From Paraburkholderia antibiotica (GTDB taxonomy: Bacteria > Pseudomonadota > Gammaproteobacteria > Burkholderiales > Burkholderiaceae), in the NCBI RefSeq assembly GCF_012927125.1, contig NZ_JABBFZ010000019.1, positions 1 to 64,000 of the forward strand: a stretch of DNA of 64,000 nt, written 5' to 3'. Below the pieces are notes generated by a model. The model ran no database searches, was not told the DNA's origin, and worked only from the letters and a program-made list of their open reading frames with translations. Below, in pieces: positions 17,439 to 26,900 of this stretch (position 1 is the stretch's first letter; each line of letters opens with the position of its first letter). The position numbers and the translations under genes are program-made.

Positions 17439-17888
17439 TCATGGCCGCCGCCTGGACGCCGCGAGCGCGACGCGGTGCTGCCACCAGATGAACAGCGGCG
17501 CGCCGATCACTTCGAGCGCGGTGAAGCCGACAAACGGCAGAAACGGCAGGCCGACCGCGAACAGCGACGCCGCCCGGCCGATACCGCCGATAAAAATCAT
17601 CAGCCACAGCGCGCGGAACAGGACGGTTTCGCGCTCGATGCGCGGCACCACCCAGAACGCCGCGAGACCCAGGCCCATCCAGACACCCGCATAGAAGCGC
17701 AGGTTGCTGTCGAGCGTGGCGTCGTGCGGCAGCGATAGATGCGCGTAGAGCGGATCGGCGAGCCCCGTCATCGCGACGAGGCCGGAGACGGTCGGCACCA
17801 CGGCGAGGATCGCGGTCGCGACCTGCAAGGCGCGCCGGCCCGCCGTGCCGCCGCTGTTCATGGTTGGGTTTGCGAAGCGCTCGCTCAT
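17439..17888 (-). CDS. DUF4345 family membrane protein
   Basis: A 149-residue protein with four predicted membrane helices: ALQVATAILAVVPTVSGLVA, FYAGVWMGLGLAAFWVV, ALWLMIFIGGIGRAASLFAV and FVGFTALEVIGAPLFIWWQ. The pattern of the short loop with LRFYAGVWMGLG and the IGRAASL segment fits DUF4345. Function is unknown. It lies between the outer-membrane barrel gene and the lipase gene on the same strand, 56 bases after the barrel gene. It is probably part of the same transcription unit. Confidence 0.75.
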   Translation of the reverse strand: MSERFANPTMNSGGTAGRRALQVATAILAVVPTVSGLVAMTGLADPLYAHLSLPHDATLDSNLRFYAGVWMGLGLAAFWVVPRIERETVLFRALWLMIFIGGIGRAASLFAVGLPFLPFVGFTALEVIGAPLFIWWQHRVALAASRRRP

Positions 17889-17916
17889 TTGATCTCCTCA
17901 CGGTCTCATTGATAGA

Positions 17917-17936
17917 ACTGAGTGATAAAACTCAGT
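17917..17936 (-). terminator. Short inverted repeat between barrel and DUF4345 genes
   Basis: ACTGAGT-GATAAA-ACTCAGT forms a seven-base-pair stem, and ACTCAGT occurs once more at 17943-17949 across the barrel stop codon. On the minus strand the stem is followed by TCTATC rather than a clean U-run, so termination would be partial at best. It may lower expression of the downstream DUF4345-lipase part. Confidence 0.3.
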
Positions 17937-17944
17937 GGCAAAAC

Positions 17945-19471
17945 TCAGTGATAAAAAACACCCACCAGTTGCACGCTGCGCGCCTCCGACATCGCCCCGA
18001 AGCGGCTCCATGCCGGGCCCGTCTGCGTCTGCGCCTGCAGCGCGACGTCGAAGCGCTGGAAGCGGCGCCGCAGTTCGGCCCAGTATTGCCGGCCGCCGCC
18101 CGCATCGGCCTGCACGAAGGCCGACAGGTCGAGGCCACGCACGCCGAGGTTGCGCCACATCGCCATCACGAACAGCGCGTGCCGGCTCGGCAGTTCCTGC
18201 GAGGTTACCGCCGTCTGCACCGCGTTGCCCCATGCATACGGATTGGTGGCCGCGAGCGAACGCCACTGCGATGCGCTCGCGCCCGCGCCGTTGCTCTGAA
18301 ACTCCGCGGTCAACGACAGATCGACCGGCAGCGTCCACGTCGCGCCGATCGACGAACTCGTGCGAAACGCGGTGTCGTCGATATGGTTCGCGCGGCCGAT
18401 CAGCGAGCGACGCCGACCGCCCGTCCACTCCGCATAGGCGACCACCGAATTGCCGATCAGCACGCTGAGGTTCTGCCCGACCTGCGGCGCCTCGCCCTGC
18501 TCGCGATAGATTACCCACTGCGGCTGCACGGTCGCGCCGAGCCGCTGACTGCCGAGCAGCATCCAGCGCTCGACGCCGTTGGTGCGCTGCAGATCCGACG
18601 ACGCGTCCGGGTTGCCCGGCAGGCTGCGACTCGTGAGCCGCGGCGAGTACGTCAGCGACACCGAGCCCGTGTCCCACAGTTGCTGCGCGCGCACCGCCAC
18701 GCTGCCGAGGCGCGTCGTGCGACGGCTGTCGGGATCGGGCGGCACGTCGGTGGTGATTGCGCCCGCGCCGAAAAAATCGGTCGGGTTGTAGCCGACGCCC
18801 GCGCCGATGCGCATGTTGATCCGCCCGAGGTCGACCTGCTGCAACGACGACGGATGCCAGCTGACGTAGCCCTCTTTCACGAGCGGCACGTCGCGATGCG
18901 ACTCCGCCTGCGACGACAACGGATCGAAGCGGTCGTAACGCGCCGCGAAGTTGACGACGAATTGCGAGCCCAGCGCCTGCACATACTGGAAGTCGAGTGA
19001 CAGCTGGCTGCGGCCCGAGTACGTGCCGTCGCGCGCGCCGCTCGCCCGCACCGCTTCCTCGATCGCGACCTTCCACGGCCGCGAGGTTTGTACCTTCGTG
19101 TCAGGCGTCGCGTCGGCGAGGTCGAGCGCGGCGGCGGTGGCGTCGCTGGCGTCGGTGCTTGCAGTGCTCGGGATGCTCGGGGTGCTAGCCGGAGCGGCGG
19201 GCGCCGTGGTCGCCGCGCGTGTGACCGGCGCGTAATCGGGCGCATGCGCCGCTGCCCCATCCACGCCCGCCGCACCCGCACCCACTACATCCGCTGCATC
19301 CGTGCCTGCCGCCTCCGCGCCACCCGGCACGCCGGCTGCGCCTGCCGCATCCGGTGGTGCATCGTTCGCGTCAGCTTCGGCCGCCGTCGCCTTGCCGCAC
19401 ACGAACGGCAACCACGCCGCCATCAGCAGCGTGGCCGTCGGTGCGAACGAGCGCATCGAGCGCCGCGTCAT
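17945..19471 (-). CDS. Outer-membrane beta-barrel protein of the lipid-export cluster
   Basis: A 508-residue protein with a signal peptide (about residues 1-30, ending ATAAEADA), then roughly 100 Ala-rich low-complexity residues, then alternating amphipathic strands typical of an outer-membrane barrel (QLSLDFQYVQALGSQFVVNF, WKVAIEEAV, SVSLTYSPRLTSRSL). It ends in SVQLVGVFYH, with aromatic residues near the terminus. I do not recognise a named family; it resembles barrels encoded beside outer-membrane lipoprotein-sorting proteins. Its start overlaps that gene's stop by four bases, so they are translated together. A role as the outer-membrane acceptor of the cargo is inferred. Confidence 0.7.
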   Translation of the reverse strand: MTRRSMRSFAPTATLLMAAWLPFVCGKATAAEADANDAPPDAAGAAGVPGGAEAAGTDAADVVGAGAAGVDGAAAHAPDYAPVTRAATTAPAAPASTPSIPSTASTDASDATAAALDLADATPDTKVQTSRPWKVAIEEAVRASGARDGTYSGRSQLSLDFQYVQALGSQFVVNFAARYDRFDPLSSQAESHRDVPLVKEGYVSWHPSSLQQVDLGRINMRIGAGVGYNPTDFFGAGAITTDVPPDPDSRRTTRLGSVAVRAQQLWDTGSVSLTYSPRLTSRSLPGNPDASSDLQRTNGVERWMLLGSQRLGATVQPQWVIYREQGEAPQVGQNLSVLIGNSVVAYAEWTGGRRRSLIGRANHIDDTAFRTSSSIGATWTLPVDLSLTAEFQSNGAGASASQWRSLAATNPYAWGNAVQTAVTSQELPSRHALFVMAMWRNLGVRGLDLSAFVQADAGGGRQYWAELRRRFQRFDVALQAQTQTGPAWSRFGAMSEARSVQLVGVFYH

Positions 19472-20400
19472 TCCGCCTTGAAGCGCTGCAGCGAATCGCG
19501 TTGCAGCCAGGCATCGGGAATGTCACGCCATGCGTAGCCGGAAAACTGCATCACCGTGACCCAGCTCGAATCGAGTCCGTCGATGATCACCGTTTCGGTC
19601 GGCCGATCGACGCCCAGTTGCTGCGTATAGCGCCGATAGAACGCGGTCTTCAGCAGCCGGTCGCTCTCGGAATAGAACTTCGCCTTCACCGGACGGCTAT
19701 TGCTCGCGTCGAGCCACATCTCGATGCGGTGATACGTGAGACCTTCCGACTGACCCGCCAGTGACAGCTTGTAGCAATGGCGCATCTGACGGTCGCCGTC
19801 GGTGACGTCCTCGGTGCCCTTCAGCTCTGCCTTGTAGTCGTGCGCGAGATTGACCGTCACCACGTCGCCGTTGGCCGCCTGACCGAGCAGCCGCTGGTCC
19901 GGCGAAATGCGGATGCTCGCCTGGTTGGCCGGATCGTAGAACCACAGGTCGTTGCCGTTTTTCAGCATCAGCTTGCCCGCGTCGCGCGCCGGCTGGATGA
20001 AGCGCACCAGCGTGCGAAACGCGCCGCCCGGCGCATCGGGCTTCGAGTAGATCGTCAGCGCGTTGCCGTCGACCTGCTTGCCGCCGCGATACTCGGTCAG
20101 CGCCGCGTTCAGCACGAACGAGCCGGTCGGCGTGCGGATCGCATCGCTTTCGCGCAGCAGCTTCTGCGGATCGGGCGCGCTTTGCGCATGCGCGGCCGGC
20201 GCGGCGAACTGAAGCGCGACGGGCACGGCGAGCTGAACCGCGAACGAAGCGGCCACCAGCAGACGGGCAGACAAGCGGGCGGGCAAGCGTCCAGATACGC
20301 GAACGAACGAAGAGACGGACGAAGAAGCAAACAGACGACGCACAGGCAAACTCCAGAAATTCCAGCAATGACGAAACAAAAAACCACCCACTTCAGACAT
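19468..20400 (-). CDS. Outer-membrane lipoprotein-sorting protein (LolA-like)
   Basis: A 310-residue periplasmic protein. After a hydrophobic export segment (AASFAVQLAVPVALQF, cleavage after AHA) comes the family domain: GSFVLNAALTEYRGGKQVDG, FRTLVRFIQPARDAGKLML, DLWFYDPANQASIRISPDQR, then KGTEDVTDGDRQMRHCYKL and HRIEMWLDASNSRPVKAKF. Such proteins have a LolA/LolB-type fold that shields lipids in the periplasm. ATG 20400 begins six bases after the permease stop; a later GTG (VRRLFASSS) is an alternative that gives a more usual signal peptide. It is flanked by an ABC permease and an outer-membrane barrel, completing an inner-to-outer-membrane route. Confidence 0.82.
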   Translation of the reverse strand: MSEVGGFLFRHCWNFWSLPVRRLFASSSVSSFVRVSGRLPARLSARLLVAASFAVQLAVPVALQFAAPAAHAQSAPDPQKLLRESDAIRTPTGSFVLNAALTEYRGGKQVDGNALTIYSKPDAPGGAFRTLVRFIQPARDAGKLMLKNGNDLWFYDPANQASIRISPDQRLLGQAANGDVVTVNLAHDYKAELKGTEDVTDGDRQMRHCYKLSLAGQSEGLTYHRIEMWLDASNSRPVKAKFYSESDRLLKTAFYRRYTQQLGVDRPTETVIIDGLDSSWVTVMQFSGYAWRDIPDAWLQRDSLQRFKAE

Positions 20401-20405
20401 GGGGT

Positions 20406-21845
20406 TCAGACGTGCCGCAGCGCATCGACGATCGACAGCCGCGCGGCATTGCGCGCCGGCCACCACGCCGACAGACCCGCCACCAGCGCAAGCCCGACGA
20501 AGGTCAGCGCCATCAACCGCCACTGGCCCCACACACGCACCGTCAGCGCGATCGAGTCGATCCGCGCGGGCGGCGTCCACGAGATGCCGCTATGGTTGAT
20601 GCCGGTGGCGATCAGCAACGCCGCGACGACGCCGACTGCCGCGCCCGCGAAACCGAGCAGCAAGCCTTCGCTGACGAACAGCGCCTGAATGCCGCCGCGC
20701 CGCTCGCCCATCGCGCGCAACGTGCCGATTTCGACGGTCCGTTCGACGATCGCCGTGCTCATCGTGTTACTGACCACGAACAGCACGATCGCGCCGATCA
20801 GCGTGAACACGAAGCCGAAGATCACCGAGAACATCCGGTTGGTCTGGTCGTAGAACGGGTTGAGCGTCGCGAAGTCGAGCACGTCGAGCGACTGATCGGC
20901 GAAGTGCTGCGCGAGCAGTTGGCGGATGCGCTCGCGCGCGGCCGGCAGTTGCGCGGTGTGGCGCAACTGCACCTGGATCGCGGTCACGCGCGGCGTGTCG
21001 CCGCCATACACGAGCCGCTGCGCGCGCGGCAGATGCATCGCGAGATACACGTCGTCGAGTTCCTTGACCCCTTGCTGTTCGGCCTTGACGACCGTGAAGC
21101 TGCCGACGTTCGGCGCGCCGTACGCGTTGGTGGCCAGCACTTCGATATGCGTCGCCGGACTCTTGGCCTCGGCAGGCGGCGCTTCGAGCGCGGCGAGCGC
21201 GAGCACGTCGGCCGGCGCGGTGGCGGACGCTGCGTCGCTCGCGCCGTCCGCCGCCGCGGCCGACGGCTCATGCGCCTGTCCATGGCCCGGCTCGTGCTCC
21301 GCGCAATCCGGCACGTGCAGCGCCATGCACAGCTGCAGCACCCGCGCGACGCCACGACCGACCACCGCGGCATCGTCGGAGGTGCCTTCGAGTGCGAACG
21401 GGTGCGGCTTCAGCGGAAACGCGTACTCGTTCCACAGTTGCATGCGGCCCTGGTCGGCGGCGACCATCCCTTGCGCGAGCACGGTGCGCGACACGCCCGC
21501 CGCGAAGTTGCCCGCGACGCCGCCGAATTGCAGTGTCGGCGTGACCACCACCAGCATCGGCTTGAGCACCGGATCGGCGCGCAGCGTGTCGAGCAGCTTC
21601 TGCGGATCGCGAATGCCGTACGCGACCGGGTTGCCGCTGCCGTACAGGAAGTAGTCCTGGCGCTGGATCTGCAGATGGCCACTGCGCCGCACGAAGTCGG
21701 TTTGCAAACCGAGCGTGATGTCGGTGCTGAAGCCGCCGAACAGCAGGATCGAGCACACGCCGACGATCATCGCGAGCAGTGTCGTCAGCGAGCGTCGGCG
21801 GTTGCGTTGCAGGTTGCGCAACGCGAGCAGGAACGTGTGTTTCAT
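20406..21845 (-). CDS. ABC transporter permease (LolC/E - MacB type)
   Basis: A 479-residue permease with an N-terminal membrane helix (FLLALRNLQRNRRRSLTTLLAMIVG), a large periplasmic domain of about 280 residues, and three C-terminal helices including VIFGFVFTLIGAIVLFVVSNTMS and EGLLLGFAGAAVGVVAALLI. This FtsX-like architecture belongs to LolC/LolE and MacB, which extract lipids or lipoproteins rather than pump small ions. The periplasmic domain has a His/Ala-rich insert near residues 180-215. It overlaps the ATPase gene by four bases upstream and is followed by the lipoprotein-sorting gene. Confidence 0.88.
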   Translation of the reverse strand: MKHTFLLALRNLQRNRRRSLTTLLAMIVGVCSILLFGGFSTDITLGLQTDFVRRSGHLQIQRQDYFLYGSGNPVAYGIRDPQKLLDTLRADPVLKPMLVVVTPTLQFGGVAGNFAAGVSRTVLAQGMVAADQGRMQLWNEYAFPLKPHPFALEGTSDDAAVVGRGVARVLQLCMALHVPDCAEHEPGHGQAHEPSAAAADGASDAASATAPADVLALAALEAPPAEAKSPATHIEVLATNAYGAPNVGSFTVVKAEQQGVKELDDVYLAMHLPRAQRLVYGGDTPRVTAIQVQLRHTAQLPAARERIRQLLAQHFADQSLDVLDFATLNPFYDQTNRMFSVIFGFVFTLIGAIVLFVVSNTMSTAIVERTVEIGTLRAMGERRGGIQALFVSEGLLLGFAGAAVGVVAALLIATGINHSGISWTPPARIDSIALTVRVWGQWRLMALTFVGLALVAGLSAWWPARNAARLSIVDALRHV

Positions 21846-22561
21846 GCCGTGCCCTCCGCCACCATGCTGCGCTGGCCAATCACCGCACCGTCGCGGATCT
21901 GGATCACTTCGTCGGCCGCGCTCAGCACCTGCGGATCGTGCGACGAAATCACGAACGACACGCGTCGCTCCTGCTGCATGCGCCGCATCAGCGCGATGAT
22001 CGCTTCGCCGGTGCGGCTGTCGAGATTCGCGGTCGGTTCATCGGCGAGCACCAGTGCCGGCTCGCGCGCGAGCGCGCGCGCAATCGCGACACGCTGGCGC
22101 TGCCCGCCCGACAGTTGCCCCGGCCGATGCCGCGCCTTGTCGGCGAGGCCGACCGCGTCGAGCAACTCCATCACGCGCGCCTGACGCTGCCGCGCGGGCC
22201 GCCGCGCCATCAGCAACGGATATTCAACGTTCTCGTACGCCGACAGCACCGGCAGCAGATTGAAGGTCTGAAAAATATGGCCGATATGCCGCGCGCGGAA
22301 GTCCGACAGCGCGTCGTCGGACAGCAGCGCGGTGTCCTGACCGGCCACCACGACGCGCCCGCTATCGGGCCGGTCGATGCAACCGATCATGTTCAGCAGC
22401 GTGGTCTTGCCGCTGCCCGACGCGCCGCTCAGCACGGTGAAGCGGTTCGGCGCGATCCTCACGGACACGTCGGCGAGGCCGGTCACGCGCACGCTGTCGA
22501 GCAGATAGCTCTTCTGCACACGTTCGATCGACACCGCGTTCGAAACAGACGAGACGGTCAT
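21842..22561 (-). CDS. ABC transporter ATPase (LolD/MacB-N type)
   Basis: A 239-residue ATPase: Walker A SGASGSGKTTLLNMIG, Q-loop FQTFNLLPVLSAYENVEYPL, signature LSGGQRQRVAIARAL, Walker B ALVLADEP, and the H-loop ISSHD. The sequence class is that of LolD and MacB. ATG 22561 overlaps the monooxygenase stop as ATGA; a longer open extension lies within the monooxygenase and is rejected. It powers the permease encoded immediately downstream. Confidence 0.92.
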   Translation of the reverse strand: MTVSSVSNAVSIERVQKSYLLDSVRVTGLADVSVRIAPNRFTVLSGASGSGKTTLLNMIGCIDRPDSGRVVVAGQDTALLSDDALSDFRARHIGHIFQTFNLLPVLSAYENVEYPLLMARRPARQRQARVMELLDAVGLADKARHRPGQLSGGQRQRVAIARALAREPALVLADEPTANLDSRTGEAIIALMRRMQQERRVSFVISSHDPQVLSAADEVIQIRDGAVIGQRSMVAEGTA

Positions 22562-23931
22562 GCGTGGGTGGCCTCCTCGCGTCTCGGCGCGGACGGCAGC
22601 GCCGAGGCGCCGACGGCCGACGCCGGCAGCTTGCGGATCAGGCGCTTGAGCTGCGCGCGATACTCGAAGTGCTCGACCTCGATCGCGTGACGTTGCGTGT
22701 TCGTGAAATGGATGCCGCCTTTCCAGTCGGAATGGTCGGTGCTGATCAGCTTGTCGATGCGCTTCGCCTTGCGCGGCGCGGCGTCGCGCGCACGCAGATA
22801 GCGCGCGAGCAGTTGCGACTGATAGTCCATCACCGGCCAGTTGCCGGTCGAGGTCTGGAACAGGCCGATAAAGAACAGGTTCGGATGCTGCGCATCGAAC
22901 ATGTTCAGATACAGCTGCGGATGGTTCTTGTTCCAACTGAGATACGCCTGATCGATGAACGGGAAGCTCAGCTCGAAACCGGTCGCATAGATGATCACGT
23001 CCACGCGTTCTTCGCTGCCGTCGCTAAAGCGCACGCTGTCGCCGCACAATTCGTGCACGTCCGGCTTGGACGTCAGGTCGCCGTGGCCGAGGTGATAGAA
23101 CAGCGTCGAGTTGACGATGAAGTGCGACTCGAGCAGGCGGTGATCGGGCTTCGGCAGACCGTAGTCTTCCGGCTGCCCCGCCGTCGCGAAACGCAACAGC
23201 TTCTCGCCGGCAAGACGGCGCATCCACATCGGCAGACGCATTTTGAGCGGCCACTCGGCCCAGCGGTCGACCGGAATGCCGAACACGAATTTCGGCCAGT
23301 AGTAGTAGCCGCGTCGCGTGCTGTGAAACACCGCCTGCGCGTGATGCACCGCTTCCACCGCGATGTCGCAGCCCGAGTTGCCCGCACCGACCACCAGCAC
23401 GCGCTTGCCCTTCAACACGTCCGGCGTCTTGTATTGGGCCGAGTGCAGTTGCAAACCGCCGAAACGGCCCGGATAGGCCGGCATCTGCGGCTTGCACAGG
23501 TGACCGTTGCAGACCAGCACGCCCTTATAGCGGCGTACTTCGCCGTGATCGAGCGTCACGTCCCACAGCGCGGTGCCCGCCACCGGCTCCATATCGATCA
23601 CGCTGCGGCCGAATTCGATGTGCTCGTACAGACCGAAGCGGCGCGCGTAGCTGCGCAGATAGGCGAGCGCCTGATCGGCGCGCGAGTAGATCGGATAGTC
23701 GTCCGGCATCGGGAAGTCCGTGTACTCGGAAAACTTCTTCGAGCTGATCATGTGGACCGACCGGTAGATCGCGCTGTTGTCGCGACCGTAGTACCAGGTG
23801 CCGCCCACGTCGTCTTCGCGCTCGATCACGTCGAATGCGAGGCCCTGCTCGTGCAGATTCTTGGCGGCCGTGATACCGGCCGCGCCGGCGCCGATGATGC
23901 AATAGCGCGAACTGAAATCCCGCTTCGTCAT
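22558..23931 (-). CDS. Flavin-containing monooxygenase
   Basis: A 457-residue group-B flavin monooxygenase. The FAD site is YCIIGAGAAGITAAKNL, followed by DDVGGTWYYG. The NADPH site is RVLVVGAGNSGCDIAVEAV. VDVIIYATGFELSFPF carries the ATG hinge typical of the family. The fingerprint FxGxxxHxxx(Y/F) fits GRFGGLQLHSAQYK. It could oxygenate or perform Baeyer-Villiger chemistry on the product of the adjacent megasynthase. It starts 36 bases after the P450-KR-DH gene and overlaps the ABC ATPase gene. Confidence 0.88.
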   Translation of the reverse strand: MTKRDFSSRYCIIGAGAAGITAAKNLHEQGLAFDVIEREDDVGGTWYYGRDNSAIYRSVHMISSKKFSEYTDFPMPDDYPIYSRADQALAYLRSYARRFGLYEHIEFGRSVIDMEPVAGTALWDVTLDHGEVRRYKGVLVCNGHLCKPQMPAYPGRFGGLQLHSAQYKTPDVLKGKRVLVVGAGNSGCDIAVEAVHHAQAVFHSTRRGYYYWPKFVFGIPVDRWAEWPLKMRLPMWMRRLAGEKLLRFATAGQPEDYGLPKPDHRLLESHFIVNSTLFYHLGHGDLTSKPDVHELCGDSVRFSDGSEERVDVIIYATGFELSFPFIDQAYLSWNKNHPQLYLNMFDAQHPNLFFIGLFQTSTGNWPVMDYQSQLLARYLRARDAAPRKAKRIDKLISTDHSDWKGGIHFTNTQRHAIEVEHFEYRAQLKRLIRKLPASAVGASALPSAPRREEATHA

Positions 23932-23967
23932 AACGAATCCTGTCCTTTCTTGCTGAATGTACGAGGG

Positions 23968-26900
23968 TTAGGCGGCCTGTGCGGCGACCTGCCCGGCCTG
24001 CTCGACCCGATCGGCCGGCTGCACCGTTGGCAGCGTCATGCCGCGCAGCTCGAGCAACACCTGGCCGTGCGCATCGACGACGTCGACATGGCCATCGCGG
24101 TACTGCACGATCGCAGCCGCGCTCGCGGCGGGCAGACCGCCGAGCGCGATGCGCTCGACACGCCACGCGGACGGTGTCGCCGGGTTGTCGCGCGCTTGCC
24201 CCGCCGCCAGCGCACGCAGGATGTTTTCGACGTGATTGACCGGCAGCAGCAGCTCGGGGGGAAACGGCACCGCCCACAGATCGGACGCATCGGCGCAGGC
24301 CACACGACCCATCCCGACGATCTCGCCGGCCGGATCGAACGCGGTCTGCCAGTCGGCCCCGGGCAGCACATGCGCGTTCCACGTCAGCGCCGACGCGGCA
24401 AGCGCCGGAGCCGGACTCAGCGACGCATTCGCCGGCCACACGATGCGCGCCGCCGTCGGCGCCGTGCCGGCCCGATAGACGAGCGTCGCCCGCAGCAGTT
24501 CGGCGCGCGTTTCAACGTGCACGCAACGCACATCCACATGCCAGCGCTCGTCGCGCAGATAGCCATTTGCTTCGGTTTGCAGAACGATTTCGGCACCGGC
24601 GCCACGGCTTGGATCGCTGTCGACCGGCAACGGCTGCAGACGGATCACGACGTTCGTCAGCGTCTCCAGATACTGCGGTTCGAGCGTCGGCGGCGTCACC
24701 CACGTGCTGACCGAACACGCGTGCTCGATCAGCAGCGCGGCCGGCAGCGCATGACGGCCTTCGACGCGAAACGCGAGCGCGACCGGCGCGGCGCCCGGAT
24801 CGATCCGGTAGCGTGTCTCGAAGCAGCCGAACGGCCGGAAGCGCAGCGGATCGCCCGCATGATGGCGGCGCGTGAGCAGCTCGGCGATGTTCGGCAATTC
24901 GACGATCGGCGCGAAGCCCTTGATCTGCACCGGCGTCAACGCCGGGCCGACCGCGCCCATGAACATCACCTCGCCGCTGTCGCGGCTCGCGAGTTCGCGC
25001 AGCCAGTGGCGCACGCCTTCGTCGACGGCCAGCGGCGAGATGTAGCGCTTGGTGACCGCGAAATTGGTGATCATCCCAACCTCTTCCCAGGTTGGCCACA
25101 CCAAAGTTTTCACGCTGCACGGCAGCGCATGACGGTGAGCCCACAGGCCGAGCCGCGCGAGCGCGTCGTTGGCCGCCGCGTAGTCGGTTTCGCCGGTCAT
25201 GCCACCCCAGCGGCCGGTCAGCGAACCGACGTTGCAGAACTGCACGAGACGCGGATAACCGGCGACGGCCGAGCACAGGTTCGCGAAGCCGGCGACCTTG
25301 GTGCGCACGGTATCGATGAACGCGTCGGCGCTCTTTTGCGGCAGCCGCACCGGACGATCGACGCCCGCGTTATGGATCACGATGCGCAGCGTGTCGCGCC
25401 ATTCGCCGCACAGCTTGCGCACGGCGGCCGCGTCGGTCACGTCGCAGACGCGGTAGTGCACCGGCAAGCCGCGCGCGGCCAGCGCATCGAGCGCGGTCTT
25501 CAGTTCGCGACGGCGACGCAGCCGCGCCAGTTGATCGCGAATCATCTTCGGCGTGCGTTCGCGGTTCGCGAGACGCAGTTGCTCCTCGCCGTAACGGCGA
25601 AAGCCGGCGTCGTCGAGCGTCATCCACGGTTCGGTGCCGCTCGGCAATGCATCGCGGCCGGTCACGATCACCGTGCTGCCGTAGCGCTCGGCGATCGCGG
25701 TCGCGCACAGCAGACCGATGCCGCGCGCGCCGCCGGAAAACAGCACCGTGTCGCCGGGCTTCAGATCGGCCTCGGCACCGGGCTGCGGCGCCGGCAATTC
25801 GTCACGCCGCGCGCGCAGCGTGTAGCGACGACCCGCGCGATAACCGATTTCGAACGGTCCCCAGCGATACAGCTCGCGCGCGATCAGCCGATCGATCTGT
25901 GCCGCGTCGTCGGGAGCGACGTCGAGTATGCAGACGTTGCAGTTGGGCACTTCCTGCGGCAACGTTTTGGCGAGGCCGGCCCACAGGCCGCCGAGCGGTT
26001 GAACCAACGGTCCGGCCGCTTTTTCGCCGAAGCCCATCAGGCCGTCCATCCACGTGACCGCGAGGTAGAAGAGACGCGATGCGTTCTCCTCGACTTCCCA
26101 GTCCGGATAGCACGCCTGCAGCATCGCGACGCTGTTGCGCATCGGCGCTTCCCATGCGGCGGCGGCATCGAGCGAGAACGCCTGTTCGACACTCAGATCG
26201 ACGATGCCGTCGAACGGACCGGCATCGCGCACCAGCGCGCGTGCCGCCTCGACCGGATCCGCATCGCCGGGCGCGAATACCGATACCCGTGCGCTGGCAC
26301 GCGCCAGCGCGACCGCGACGCGCTCGGCGGTACCGGCGCGACCGTTGACGATCACGACGCGCTTGCCGCCGAGCTCGGCTGCGGGCGCTTCGGGCAACGC
26401 TTCGATTTCCGACGCGAACCAGGTGAAGCGGGAGTTCGGGACCGTATCGGGGACGGCGCCCGTGGACGAACTGGAAGACGGTTGAGCCGACGTCGGCGCA
26501 GGATTGAGGCTCGGCGATGCCGACAGCGTTTGAGCGGCAACGGCCGCAGCAATGGCGGAGGCAGGCGCAGGATTCGGTGCTGGGGCCGGTTGTGGTGCGG
26601 CAGCGGGTTGCGGTGCTGCGACCGGTTGCTGTGCAACAGCGGCTTGCGGTGCGACGACCGGTTGCTGCGCGGCAGTGGCCTGCGACGCGACAGCAGACTG
26701 CGGCGCCGCGCCCGACGCCGAGAACGGGCAGCCGCTGGCCACCTTGCCTTCAGGCGTCGCACCGACAGGCGTGGTTTGCGCACGTGCAGCGCCCGAAGCA
26801 GAAGCCGCCGCGGACGCAGATGCGGAAGCGGCTGCCGCCGCAACACCCGCAACGTCACCCGTCGACCCCGACGCATCCGCCCCGCTCGCCCCCGGCCGCT

